DNA of 64,000 nucleotides from Bradyrhizobium diazoefficiens (GTDB lineage: Bacteria > Pseudomonadota > Alphaproteobacteria > Rhizobiales > Xanthobacteraceae). The position numbers were made by a program, and so were the translations under genes. This document shows positions 28,272 through 39,259 of this stretch, in pieces; position 1 is the first letter of the stretch; each line of letters starts with the position of its first letter. Location of the stretch: positions 6,696,001-6,760,000 of the forward strand of contig NZ_CP067101.1 of the NCBI RefSeq assembly GCF_016616425.1, given 5' to 3'. The notes below the pieces were generated by a model. That model worked only from the letters and a program-made list of their open reading frames with translations. It did no database searches and was not told where the DNA came from.

Positions 28272-29822
28272 TCATCTCCTCTGCATTTCCGGCGACATCA
28301 GCAGCAGCGCCAGCGCCTGCTGGCGCGACTCCGCGCGCTCGACGGTTCGCCGCGTTTCGATGGAGGCCGCATCGGCCGCTGCGAATTCCAAGAGGTCGAG
28401 CGGATCGATGTTGTTGCCGAGCCGCGCGCCGATCTGCGCGGCGATGTCGAGCCTGAGCTTCATGCCTTCGGGTGCAGCCCAGGCGGCATTGGTGTCGGGA
28501 AAGCCATTGGGACCGGCGGGCGACCATAGCGGTTGCCCAAGCAGCTTGAGGCCATTGAGATAGCGGCTCGGATCCTCCGGCACATGCGCGAGCAGCCGGC
28601 CGCTCGCAACCAGGAACTCGTAAGGGCTGCGCATCTTGGTCAGCGGCGTGCGCCAGGCCTCATCGGAATCGACCAGCGCCGTCGCGAGCGCCTTGAGATC
28701 GCCGTCGGTCCTGACGAAGACGTCGCGCAGGCGCGCAACGAGCGCCGGTGGCGGATCGTCGGCGACGAAGTGGCGGACGAACTTGGTGGCGACGAACTTC
28801 GCGGTCGACGGATGCCGCGCGATGTCGGCGAGCGCGGCTTCGCCCTGCGCGAGCCCCGCCGCTTCATAGGTCTTGCCGAGCAGGACTTGCGGCCCGGGCT
28901 GGTGCGCATTGCTGTTGAACACGAACGAGCCGGGGGGTCCTAACTGCCCTTTCCTTCCGGCGAAGGTCCAGCCGGTGATGATGCGCGCGAGCGAGGTGAC
29001 GTCGCCTTGCGTGTAGCCCCCGCCGACGCCGAGCGTGTGCAGCTCCATGATCTCGCGCGCGAGATTTTCGTTCAGGCCGCGCTTGCGGTTCTGGCCTGCA
29101 CGCGAGTCCGGCCCGAGCGATTGCTGGTTGTCGAGGAAGAACAGCATCGCCGGATGCTGCTCGACGGCCCGGAGCATGTCGGCAAAGCGCCCGAGCACGT
29201 GCGGCCTGATCGCCTTGCGCTCGAACGCACCGGCCCAGATCCGCGCCAGCTCGCCCTTGGTCGCGGAGATGCAGAAATGGTTGGACCAGAACACGACGAG
29301 GCGTTCGGTGAAGCCGCACGCGACCAGCGTCGCGCGCTGAAGCCGCGCCAGCGCCTCGGCGCGGAAGGTTTTCCGGATCACGTTGAGCGGCTGCAGGGCC
29401 GGCTTTGCGGCCGGCGGCGCGGCGGCGGTGGGCTGCATCGCGGCTGGCCTCGCCGCGCTGTCCGCCGGCTTTGCCTCCGTCATCTGGCCGGCGATCTCCG
29501 TCGCGGTTGCGTTCAGCGAGAGATTGCGGCGAAGGACGGATTTTTGTTCGGTCGGCGCCGGCGTCCCGGCGGGCGCGGCGGCCTTCGCCGCTTCGCGCGC
29601 CTGCTTGACCTGATCCTGATAGGCGAACACGGCTTGCCCGAGCTGCGACGTCGATTGCAGGCCCGGCGCTTCCAGCAACACGCCGCTCGCATGAGCGAGC
29701 TCCGCCTTCACGAAACCGCGCGGATCGGACGCAGCATTGACGAGATCGCCCGAGGCACCGCCGCGGGCGCCGAAGCCAAAACGGTTGAGCGCGACGAGCG
29801 CAGCTTGCGAATCGCGGGCCAT
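28272..29822 (-). CDS. DUF1800 family protein
   Basis: 516 residues. Typical DUF1800 features are ALNRFGFGARGG near the N terminus, TLVACGFTERLVVFWSNHFCIS, NENLAREIMELHTLGVGGGYTQ and FVATKFVRHFVADDPP. No signal peptide is apparent, unlike its partner. An Ala/Pro-rich low-complexity linker (residues about 75-140) interrupts the N-terminal domain. It is the first gene of a two-gene operon with the Tat-exported DUF1501 protein; this pairing is widespread, but its biochemical function is not known to me. Confidence 0.88.
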   Translation of the reverse strand: MARDSQAALVALNRFGFGARGGASGDLVNAASDPRGFVKAELAHASGVLLEAPGLQSTSQLGQAVFAYQDQVKQAREAAKAAAPAGTPAPTEQKSVLRRNLSLNATATEIAGQMTEAKPADSAARPAAMQPTAAAPPAAKPALQPLNVIRKTFRAEALARLQRATLVACGFTERLVVFWSNHFCISATKGELARIWAGAFERKAIRPHVLGRFADMLRAVEQHPAMLFFLDNQQSLGPDSRAGQNRKRGLNENLAREIMELHTLGVGGGYTQGDVTSLARIITGWTFAGRKGQLGPPGSFVFNSNAHQPGPQVLLGKTYEAAGLAQGEAALADIARHPSTAKFVATKFVRHFVADDPPPALVARLRDVFVRTDGDLKALATALVDSDEAWRTPLTKMRSPYEFLVASGRLLAHVPEDPSRYLNGLKLLGQPLWSPAGPNGFPDTNAAWAAPEGMKLRLDIAAQIGARLGNNIDPLDLLEFAAADAASIETRRTVERAESRQQALALLLMSPEMQRR

Positions 29823-29950
29823 CGATTTGTCCTTCGCGTGCCGGGAGCCGCTTTCCGAGTCCGCGCGCGATGCCTAATATACTGCACCTGATATACCGCA
29901 ATGACCGATGAACCCGACATGAAAATCACGGCGAAGCTTCGACGTAGATC

Positions 29951-30151
29951 ATGACAAATCCGAAAGAATCCTCGGCGCCGGAACCGCGCCGCCTCACCTG
30001 TGCGCGCTGCGGCACCGAGTTCGGCTGCGATCTCTCCGGCACCTGCTGGTGCGCGGAGGAGGTCGCGAAGCTGCCGATGCCGGTCGAAGGCGAGGACTGC
30101 CTGTGCCGGGAGTGTTTGCGGAAGGCGGCGGAGGCGAGCGCTGCTCGTTAG
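29951..30151 (+). CDS. Small cysteine-rich CWC-type protein
   Basis: 66 residues with eight cysteines: CARCGTEFGCD, GTCWCAEE and DCLCRECLRKAA. This CxxC...CxC...CxCxxC pattern fits the Cys_rich_CWC family and suggests a zinc-binding knuckle. Starts at ATG (MTNPKESSAPEP) with no strong ribosome site. Divergent from the DUF1800 operon. Function unknown. Confidence 0.75.
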   Translation: MTNPKESSAPEPRRLTCARCGTEFGCDLSGTCWCAEEVAKLPMPVEGEDCLCRECLRKAAEASAAR

Positions 30152-30175
30152 ACGCAAGCGTCCGCGCACCTCGCC

Positions 30176-30874
30176 CTACACCGCGTGCCCCGGCGACTTT
30201 CGCGCCATGCCATCAAACGCATCGAATAGCTTCTCGCGCCAGCCATAGACCGGATCGTCCGCTTCCAGCAGCTTGAACGGGCTCACCACGCGCGCCCATT
30301 GGAAACCGCCGAACACGATGTAGTCGGCATAGTTCGGCGCCTCGCCGCCGAGATAAGGCTGCTTCTTCAGGGTTTGGCGCATCACCTCGAGCGACTTGCG
30401 GAACGCGATCACGCCGGTATCGCGGCTGGCCATGACCTCTTCCAGCGACTTGCCGCCAAAGCGCGCCTCGCGCGACTGGCGGAAATAGGCGGCGTCGACC
30501 TCGGCGAGATTGTTCGGGATATCGGCGACGATCAACGGAAAGATGCCGCCGACGATGGCGATGTCGCCGAAGGCGTTGATCATGCGCGCCATGGCCCGGC
30601 CGCCCTCGCCGCCGAACAGCGAGGGGCGATCCGGAAAATTGTCTTCGAGATAGGTCGCGATAGCCCAGGAATCGACCACGGCTTTGTCATCGTGCAGCAG
30701 CACGGGAACCTTCTCCGAGCCATGCGGCGCGATCGAACTCTTCTCGGTGAAGCGCCAGGGCAGCGATTGCGCCGACAATCCCTTGTGCGCCAGCGCCATC
30801 CGCGTCCGCCAGCAATACGGACTGAAGGGACGCGAGGCGTCGGTGCCGACGAGTTCGTAGAGTTTGAGTGACAT
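30176..30874 (-). CDS. Glutathione S-transferase-like protein
   Basis: 232 residues. The N domain has ASRPFSPYCWRTRMALAHKG (a CxxC-lacking thioredoxin fold) and SEKVPVLLHDDKAVVDSWAI; the C domain is helical (YLGGEAPNYADYIVFGGFQW). GGAGG six bases upstream fixes the start at MSLKLYELV. Similar proteins are annotated as GST or beta-etherase-like. Third GST-type gene in the window; sequence divergence excludes recent duplication. Confidence 0.85.
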   Translation of the reverse strand: MSLKLYELVGTDASRPFSPYCWRTRMALAHKGLSAQSLPWRFTEKSSIAPHGSEKVPVLLHDDKAVVDSWAIATYLEDNFPDRPSLFGGEGGRAMARMINAFGDIAIVGGIFPLIVADIPNNLAEVDAAYFRQSREARFGGKSLEEVMASRDTGVIAFRKSLEVMRQTLKKQPYLGGEAPNYADYIVFGGFQWARVVSPFKLLEADDPVYGWREKLFDAFDGMARKSPGHAV

Positions 30875-30889
30875 GGAAGGCCTCCACTT

Positions 30890-31015
30890 GCTCCGTCATT
30901 GCGAGCCAACGAATCCGCGGGCCGCGCGGCCCGATGACAGGCTCCGCGACACGATCCAGACTGCCGCCGCGGGAGCATTCTGGATTGCTTCGCCAGCGCT
31001 CGCAATGATGTTGTA
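30890..31015. repeat. Palindromic intergenic element
   Basis: The gap holds CGTCATTGCGAGCCAACGAA (from about 30892) and, at its far end, ATTGCTTCGCCAGCGCTCGCAATGA (to 31011), which are inverted imperfect copies. A CGCGGGCCGCGCGG hairpin lies between. Same family as the element near 17.93 kb. Confidence 0.6.
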
Positions 31016-31021
31016 GTGACC

Positions 31022-31252
31022 TCACCGCCCGTTCGTCCGCAACAGCCTCTCGCCGCCTTCCGTCACGGCGATGATCAGCCCTATTCCCGGCACCGTCTCA
31101 CGCGCGACATAGCCGCGATCGGCGGCGTCTTCCCAGATGGTGAGGCGCGGGCACGACGTCTTCCAGGTCGCGATCACCTCGGCATAGGCGCGCGGCTCGC
31201 GCGCGACCCATTCGACGAAGTCCAGCACCAGCGGATCGGCGGTCTCGCTCAC
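31022..31252 (-). CDS. Small conserved hypothetical protein
   Basis: 76 residues. Starts with GTG, whose GTGA overlaps the stop codon of the upstream TauE/SafE gene, indicating translational coupling. The sequence LVLDFVEWVAREPRAYAEVI followed by TWKTSCPRLTIWEDAADRGY and a strand-rich end (GIGLIIAVTEGGERLL) looks like a winged-helix-sized fold. Function not recognised; coupling suggests a role linked to the transporter. Confidence 0.75.
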   Translation of the reverse strand: MSETADPLVLDFVEWVAREPRAYAEVIATWKTSCPRLTIWEDAADRGYVARETVPGIGLIIAVTEGGERLLRTNGR

Positions 31253-32028
31253 TGCAAACCTCCGTTGTCGAAGGCAGCCAGCACCGGCGTTCGGAGCATG
31301 AGCCAGCCGCCATAGGCGATGTAGTAGCAGCCAATGGTGGTGATCAGCTTGTTGGACCAGGCCACGAATTGCTGGTCGGTCATGGCTTCCAGGATACGCC
31401 GCGCCAGCGTGGTGCCGAGCATCGAGGCGAGAATCGCAACACCGGCGAGCACGGGATCGAGGCTCGCGGCCTGGTCGATCACGCCGCCGAAATAGATCAG
31501 CTTGGTGAAATGGCTGACGAGCTGGCACATCGCCTTGGTCGCCACCTTCTCGCGCCGGCCGAAATCGCCGCCGAGGAAGAAGGTGTCGAGCAGCGGGCCG
31601 GAGACGCCGGTCATCAGCATCAAGCCCATGCAGATCGAGCCGTAGGCGGTGCCCTGCCACAGACGGTCCGGATTCGGCTTGATGTTCGCGGGCAACAGCC
31701 GCGCCATGAACGGCGTGGCACCTAACATCAGCAGCGCCGTCGGCTTGTCCGGCACGTAGCGGGTGATCGACCAGGCGGTGAGCGCAATGGCAGCGCCGAC
31801 CATGTAGTTCGCGACCGGCCGCCAGCGGATATGCGCCCGCCACAGAAACGCGCGCCAGCCGTTCGAGGCCATCTGCGTAATCGCGTGCAACACCATCGCG
31901 GTCGGCAGCGGCATCAAGGCCAAGAGCACGCCGATCAGGATCAGCCCGCCCGCCATGCCGAACAACCCCGACAGGAAGGCGGTGGCGACCATCAGCAATC
32001 CGAGGGCAGCGATCATGATGGGCGTCAC
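31249..32028 (-). CDS. TauE/SafE (TSUP) family anion exporter
   Basis: 259 residues, eight predicted membrane helices. Repeated motif halves are seen at FLSGLFGMAGGLILIGVLLAL (N half) and GPLLDTFFLGGDF / CQLVSHFTKLIYFGG (C half), matching the sulfite/organosulfonate exporter family. GTG at 32028 is the start, with AGGAG seven bases upstream. Divergent from a LysR-type regulator, which probably controls it. Confidence 0.88.
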   Translation of the reverse strand: MTPIMIAALGLLMVATAFLSGLFGMAGGLILIGVLLALMPLPTAMVLHAITQMASNGWRAFLWRAHIRWRPVANYMVGAAIALTAWSITRYVPDKPTALLMLGATPFMARLLPANIKPNPDRLWQGTAYGSICMGLMLMTGVSGPLLDTFFLGGDFGRREKVATKAMCQLVSHFTKLIYFGGVIDQAASLDPVLAGVAILASMLGTTLARRILEAMTDQQFVAWSNKLITTIGCYYIAYGGWLMLRTPVLAAFDNGGLQ

Positions 32029-32184
32029 GAGGGATCTCCTGTGGTGGGCACGTAGGGGACGCAAGCTGCCGGCACTCTCTTGCGCGGCTCGCGGGAAGAG
32101 GCGAAGGAGAATCTGCCTTGCTTGCCTTGCCTTCGCAAACTGAGTTATCTTGGCCTGGCATCAGCTTTCCTGAGGGTCAGTCAC

Positions 32185-33114
32185 TTGCGGCGACTGCTGT
32201 TTCTCAACGGCATCAAGGCATTCGAGGCGGCGGCGCGGACCGGCAGCTTTGCCGCGGCCGGGCTCGAGCTGAGCGTGTCGGCGGCCGCCGTCAGCCGCAT
32301 GGTGCATCTGCTGGAAGAGCGGCTCGGCGTTGCGCTGTTCGAGCGCAAGGCCAATCGCCTGGTGCTGACGCAGGCCGGCCGCGCCTATCAAAGCGGACTG
32401 ACGCCGATCTTCGATGCGCTCGCCAGCCTCACCGCACAGGTGACGGCGCCGGCAAGCGTTCGCGTGCTCACCATCGGCGTCGGGCACACCTTTGCGATGC
32501 GCTGGCTGATCCCGCGCCTGTCGGAGTTTCGCAGCGAGGAGCCCGACATCGAGGTGCGCTTCACCACCGGCGGCGCGTCGGTGCCGTTCGGCGAGGACTG
32601 GAGCTGCGGCATCAAACTCGGCACCGGCGACTGGCCCGGGCTGGTCGCCGAGCCATTGTTCGCCGGCGACCTCACGCCGGTCTGCGTGCCCCGCCTCGCG
32701 AGCGGCCTGAAGCGCCCGGCCGATCTGAAAGGACCGAGCCTGATCCGCGTCGAACATTCGCCGGAGGACTGGCCGATCTGGCTGAAGGCCGCGAACCTCA
32801 CCCGCATCAATCCGCGTGGGCCGGAGTTCCAGTTCTACGGCCAGGCGCTGCAGGCCGCCGCCGACGGGCTCGGCATCGCCATGGGCATCCGCCCCTATAT
32901 CGACGACGACCTCGCCGCCGGCCGGCTGGTGGCGCCCTTCGACCTCTCGGTGCCCAAGGGCATGCGCTGGTATCTGCTCTATCGCAGCTTCCAGACCGAG
33001 CAGCGCGACTTCGCCGCGTTCCGCCGCTGGATCATGCGCGCGGCGGCGGAACCCGCCGCACGCCCCAGGCGGATCGGCCGTGGTACGCGGCTGACTCATC
33101 ACCCGATCGGGTGA
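32185..33114 (+). CDS. LysR family transcriptional regulator (GcvA type)
   Basis: About 309 residues. The winged HTH is FLNGIKAFEAAARTGSF, then SAAAVSRMVHLLEERLGVAL and FERKANRLVLTQAGR. The effector domain is of the GcvA/AmpR type (RWLIPRLSEFRSEEPDIEV). The start is taken at TTG 32185 (LRRLLFLNG) because LysR proteins start close to this HTH and GAGGG lies ten bases upstream; the frame stays open further 5'. Divergent from the TauE/SafE gene, the classic arrangement for a LysR target. Confidence 0.85.
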   Translation: MRRLLFLNGIKAFEAAARTGSFAAAGLELSVSAAAVSRMVHLLEERLGVALFERKANRLVLTQAGRAYQSGLTPIFDALASLTAQVTAPASVRVLTIGVGHTFAMRWLIPRLSEFRSEEPDIEVRFTTGGASVPFGEDWSCGIKLGTGDWPGLVAEPLFAGDLTPVCVPRLASGLKRPADLKGPSLIRVEHSPEDWPIWLKAANLTRINPRGPEFQFYGQALQAAADGLGIAMGIRPYIDDDLAAGRLVAPFDLSVPKGMRWYLLYRSFQTEQRDFAAFRRWIMRAAAEPAARPRRIGRGTRLTHHPIG

Positions 33115-33202
33115 AAAAGCCGGCCGCTTGTGAACGGCTTCACATCTGCAAATCGGCAAATGTGGTCCCCTGACCTCCGATCAGAGAATTTGGGGACTAT
33201 CT

Positions 33203-33427
33203 ATGACGACCCTCTACGACGGCTTTGACATTGAATCCTTTGAAGCTGGCAAAGGCCTCTGGCACGCCCGCATCCGCCGCGCCGATCTCAGCCCCCTCGC
33301 CATCGACGGCGTCCTGTTTCCGGCCATGGAAGTCGGCTTCGCCTGGCCCGATCAGAACGCCGCAATCGCCGACGCCAAGCACCACATCGACCGCTTCCGC
33401 CGGCGGGCCGACGGCGACGACGAATGA
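33203..33427 (+). CDS. Small conserved hypothetical protein
   Basis: 74 residues, starting MTTLYDGFDIESFEAGKGLW, with GGGGA upstream of the ATG. A compact strand-turn-strand (WHARIRRADLSPLAIDGVLF) with C-terminal helix DAKHHIDRFRRRADGD. Similar short proteins are common in Bradyrhizobium; no function known. Followed closely by a zinc-ribbon protein on the same strand. Confidence 0.7.
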   Translation: MTTLYDGFDIESFEAGKGLWHARIRRADLSPLAIDGVLFPAMEVGFAWPDQNAAIADAKHHIDRFRRRADGDDE

Positions 33428-33484
33428 GTGGGCGAGACGGCAAGCGAACCAGGGACAGCGCAGCGTAAGAGGGGGCAACCAGTC

Positions 33485-33709
33485 ATGTCGGTCATCGAAC
33501 TCGAAGACAGGCCGAGAATCTACAGCCGGACTGTGCTGTCGAAATGCCCGGAATGCGACGGCGATCTCACGGTGCTCCGTGTGATCGGCGGCCGCGCGGG
33601 GAGCGAGTACTGGGCCATGCGCTGCACCGATTGCGGCGGCATCCATCTCGACATCCTGAAGCCGTATCAGGCAAGCGAGGACGACGAGGATCCGCAGCCG
33701 GCGGCGTAA
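33485..33709 (+). CDS. Small zinc-ribbon protein
   Basis: 74 residues starting MSVIELEDRPRIYSRTVLSK. Two CxxC knuckles, CPECDGD and CTDCGGI, about 30 residues apart form a treble-clef/zinc-ribbon unit. Ends in an acidic tail (ASEDDEDPQ). AGGGGG lies upstream of the ATG. Could be a regulatory or RNA-binding protein; unassigned. Confidence 0.7.
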   Translation: MSVIELEDRPRIYSRTVLSKCPECDGDLTVLRVIGGRAGSEYWAMRCTDCGGIHLDILKPYQASEDDEDPQPAA

Positions 33710-33802
33710 GCCCGCGGCCTGCTGCCAACCTGCTGTCAGCAGCCTGCATCGCGACGGGCATTCGCCCTTTATCGGGACGCGGACTCGTCCCATATTCGCC
33801 TC

Positions 33803-36811
<3,009 letters not shown>

Positions 36812-36825
36812 GGGGAGCGGTCGTT

Positions 36826-38481
36826 CTAGAGCTTCTCGTAACGATCCCGGATATCGGTACACTTCTTCACGTTCTTGAAGAGCGGGGCCAAATAGGCATC
36901 TTCATAATGCTCGTCTATGATTGCCCCGACATTAGAGAGTACATGCAACACGGCACTTTGCACTATGCTGTCAGGAATCGCATTACTTGTACTAAGATCT
37001 TCAACTTTTCCTATGCGTCGCAAAATACAGTGCAATGTAAATCTATTGCCGTGAACAACGATTCCGCGCTGCGTAGGTGAAGCTGGATCTGCTTGCTCCT
37101 TTATCGACTTATCGACCCTTCTTGCTAACTGGACAAGACTCCAAAGCCGAAGCGAGGAAGTTGAAGGATTGAAAAGCGCCTTATACGGTGCAGTAGTAAT
37201 GTCTGCGTAGAGGCCTCCCACGTAACCTTTCGACAAAGCTACATAAGACATCTCATCGCTGGCACATGCCAACGTGGTGACCGCTTCGATGAATTCGAAG
37301 CCATCGACAGTCGACTCGAGAGGCTCGCCCTCTCGGTATTCGTAGCTCACCTTTTCGATCAGGAGTTCGGTTCGAAGCCTTTCCTGCTCAGGATCCAGAG
37401 CGACGAAATTCCGAGCATCAATCTTATTTTGCGTATTGGATGCGCGGGTAATCTGTTTGCCCAGCGAAGAATCAGGGTCGCTTACCTCGATAATTCGAGC
37501 TTGTAAAAAAGCGGCATTCTCATCGTCAGCAAGAAAACGCCCAATAGTGCCGACGGTTTGAGCACCATTTACAATAGTGACGTTGGTACAGTCGAAGATG
37601 CCAACCGACCTATCGTTGCCACCAATGGCCTGCCGCTTAAAGCCTTCAGCAATGATTGTGATGCCATTATTGTAAAACCAAAAATGTTCCGCATCGGTCG
37701 CCAATGTGTTCGCGATGGCCGAATTGACCTCAGAGGACCCTAAAAAGTTGCGGATATTGCCGGCAAATAAATTGTTGCCATAGCTCTTATACCACGCAGA
37801 AACATCCAAGGCCGAGACTTGCCCGTATACGGCCCTCAATGGGCTCTCGACTAGTCCGTAGTGTGAGAGGCGGATTGTCAAATTGATCTGTGGCGGAGCC
37901 GCCTCATGCACAAAATGCTGAAACAGTTCTCGCTGCGTAATTGGCGAGAAAAAGAATAATTCTGACGTGTCATTTTGACTTTTTACGAAGTCGTCAATCT
38001 TCGCCTGAATATCGCCATCGATCTTGCCAGAGCCGGGATAGGCAATGACAAGACGAACACTTGTCAGCCTCTTCAGAGCATCCTCTATTAAATTCCAACG
38101 CTTCTGGACCTTCTCGTTGAATCGGCTTTTCTTAAGAGAGACCAAATCCTGGACTCCCTGCAAAAACTTGAGAACCTCACCGCTTGCGATCGAGCTGGTG
38201 TGCGAGTTGCTCCACTTGGATTGAACGAGGAAAAGGGTTTTGCTTTGAGTATCGTAGTAGATGGCATCGAGGCCATTGTCTTTTCCACCATCGACTAGCG
38301 ACGCACACGCAACGTCATATTCGACTTCCGCCGAGATCTTGATGGCTGCGGCAGCCATTGCCCGAGATAACGCATGGGCTTCCTTGTCCTCTTGCTTGCC
38401 AAAAATATCCGACTGATCGATCAACGGGACGACAATTTCGAGGAGTTTGCTCTTAATTTGTGAGTGCTGTACCTCGGCCAT
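36826..38481 (-). CDS. AIPR-family (abortive infection phage resistance) protein
   Basis: 551 residues. Contains the AIPR domain core: FWFYNNGITIIAEGF (268-281), TIVNGAQTVGTIGRF (302-316) and NTQNKIDARNFVALDPEQER (349-368). The N-terminal part has a PD-(D/E)xK-like nuclease pattern, GGKDNGLDAIYYD (D72) and LFLVQSKW (Q87-x-K89), as in Mrr-type endonucleases. AIPR proteins are linked to phage resistance by abortive infection. Four bases separate its start from the methyltransferase stop, and its ribosome site GGAG lies in that gene. Base composition is about 50% GC (60 of 120 bases at 37441-37560) against about two-thirds in uvrB, a sign of transfer. It converges on uvrB with only 14 bases between stop codons. 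Confidence 0.9.
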   Translation of the reverse strand: MAEVQHSQIKSKLLEIVVPLIDQSDIFGKQEDKEAHALSRAMAAAAIKISAEVEYDVACASLVDGGKDNGLDAIYYDTQSKTLFLVQSKWSNSHTSSIASGEVLKFLQGVQDLVSLKKSRFNEKVQKRWNLIEDALKRLTSVRLVIAYPGSGKIDGDIQAKIDDFVKSQNDTSELFFFSPITQRELFQHFVHEAAPPQINLTIRLSHYGLVESPLRAVYGQVSALDVSAWYKSYGNNLFAGNIRNFLGSSEVNSAIANTLATDAEHFWFYNNGITIIAEGFKRQAIGGNDRSVGIFDCTNVTIVNGAQTVGTIGRFLADDENAAFLQARIIEVSDPDSSLGKQITRASNTQNKIDARNFVALDPEQERLRTELLIEKVSYEYREGEPLESTVDGFEFIEAVTTLACASDEMSYVALSKGYVGGLYADITTAPYKALFNPSTSSLRLWSLVQLARRVDKSIKEQADPASPTQRGIVVHGNRFTLHCILRRIGKVEDLSTSNAIPDSIVQSAVLHVLSNVGAIIDEHYEDAYLAPLFKNVKKCTDIRDRYEKL

Positions 38482-38484
38482 CAG

Positions 38485-39144
38485 TTACTCCGCGGCAATC
38501 AGTCCAGTTTGGGAATGATTCGCATATGTCTTCCAAGTTAACTTGTAGTCACAGGCCTGATCACCCCAGGTCGTCCAGCCCCTTCGTGGTCCGCGACCGA
38601 AAAGCTCTAAGAATGGTCCGGGCGAACACGCCTCAATAATCCCGTACTGTTCATCGGGTTTGCGAGAATGTTCGCGCTTGCGCGTTCCCAACAAGTTAAC
38701 CTGACGCCGTCCCGGAGCTAATGTACGCGCATTCTTTCCGCGCACTCCGAACAAGATTAGCTCCGTAACATTCCGAAAGTAAAAACCAACCCCCCGCCCA
38801 TCGGATCCCCCATCCTTGCGGATCTTGTGCCAGACAATGTTGGACTTGTAGTTGAAGCCCCATGCCTTCATAACCGCTAGGCCTTCGGGCAGTAGTGCGT
38901 TGGGGCACCAAAGGTACAAATGCGAAGTCGGCGCGGATATCACTGCGACTGGCAAGCCACTAATTTCGTCCAGCTTCATTGTCCCGTAGCGTGCGAGCCG
39001 CTTGTGCTCGGGAGCCACTTTGCCGGTCTTATTCGTGAATTGCCACGGAGGGTCCGCTAAGATCGTGGAGAAACGTCGGCCTTCAGCAAAGCGCAGCAAA
39101 TCCTCACCGGCGGAAAGCATCGGCGACTCCAAGATGTTAGCCAT
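38485..39144 (-). CDS. MT-A70 family DNA adenine N6-methyltransferase
   Basis: 219 residues. The catalytic motif is DPPW (31-34, in STILADPPWQF), and the SAM-binding motif near the C terminus is FLELFGRGPRRGWTTWGDQ (about residues 178-196). MT-A70 enzymes include type II modification methylases that methylate adenine. Together with the divergent BglII-type endonuclease it makes a restriction-modification pair, and it shares an operon with the AIPR protein downstream. The ribosome site is weak (AAGG abutting the ATG), perhaps keeping expression low or depending on other control. Confidence 0.92.
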   Translation of the reverse strand: MANILESPMLSAGEDLLRFAEGRRFSTILADPPWQFTNKTGKVAPEHKRLARYGTMKLDEISGLPVAVISAPTSHLYLWCPNALLPEGLAVMKAWGFNYKSNIVWHKIRKDGGSDGRGVGFYFRNVTELILFGVRGKNARTLAPGRRQVNLLGTRKREHSRKPDEQYGIIEACSPGPFLELFGRGPRRGWTTWGDQACDYKLTWKTYANHSQTGLIAAE

Positions 39145-39259
39145 CCTTAGCGGTATAGGCGTTAGTTAAGGCTCATAATAGCGCGTTCTTGTTACGTTCT
39201 CAAGATGGATAGTGGATAATTATTCCGTTCCGTTGCTAGCCGTATGGATCCCGAGACGA
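39145..39259. promoter_or_regulatory. Divergent promoter region of the defence island with a LexA-type box
   Basis: AT-richer intergenic DNA between methyltransferase and endonuclease. Bases 39185-39199 read GTTC, seven bases, GTTC, an exact match to the alphaproteobacterial LexA/SOS operator GTTC-N7-GTTC. It is 41-55 bases before the methyltransferase ATG and 61-75 before the endonuclease ATG, suitable for controlling both genes. Regulation by LexA is inferred, not shown. Confidence 0.55.

Noticed and set aside
33710..33802. Search for a LexA box upstream of uvrB
   Set aside because: No GTTC-N7-GTTC or GAAC-N7-GAAC is visible in the gap before uvrB, so SOS control of uvrB is not claimed.
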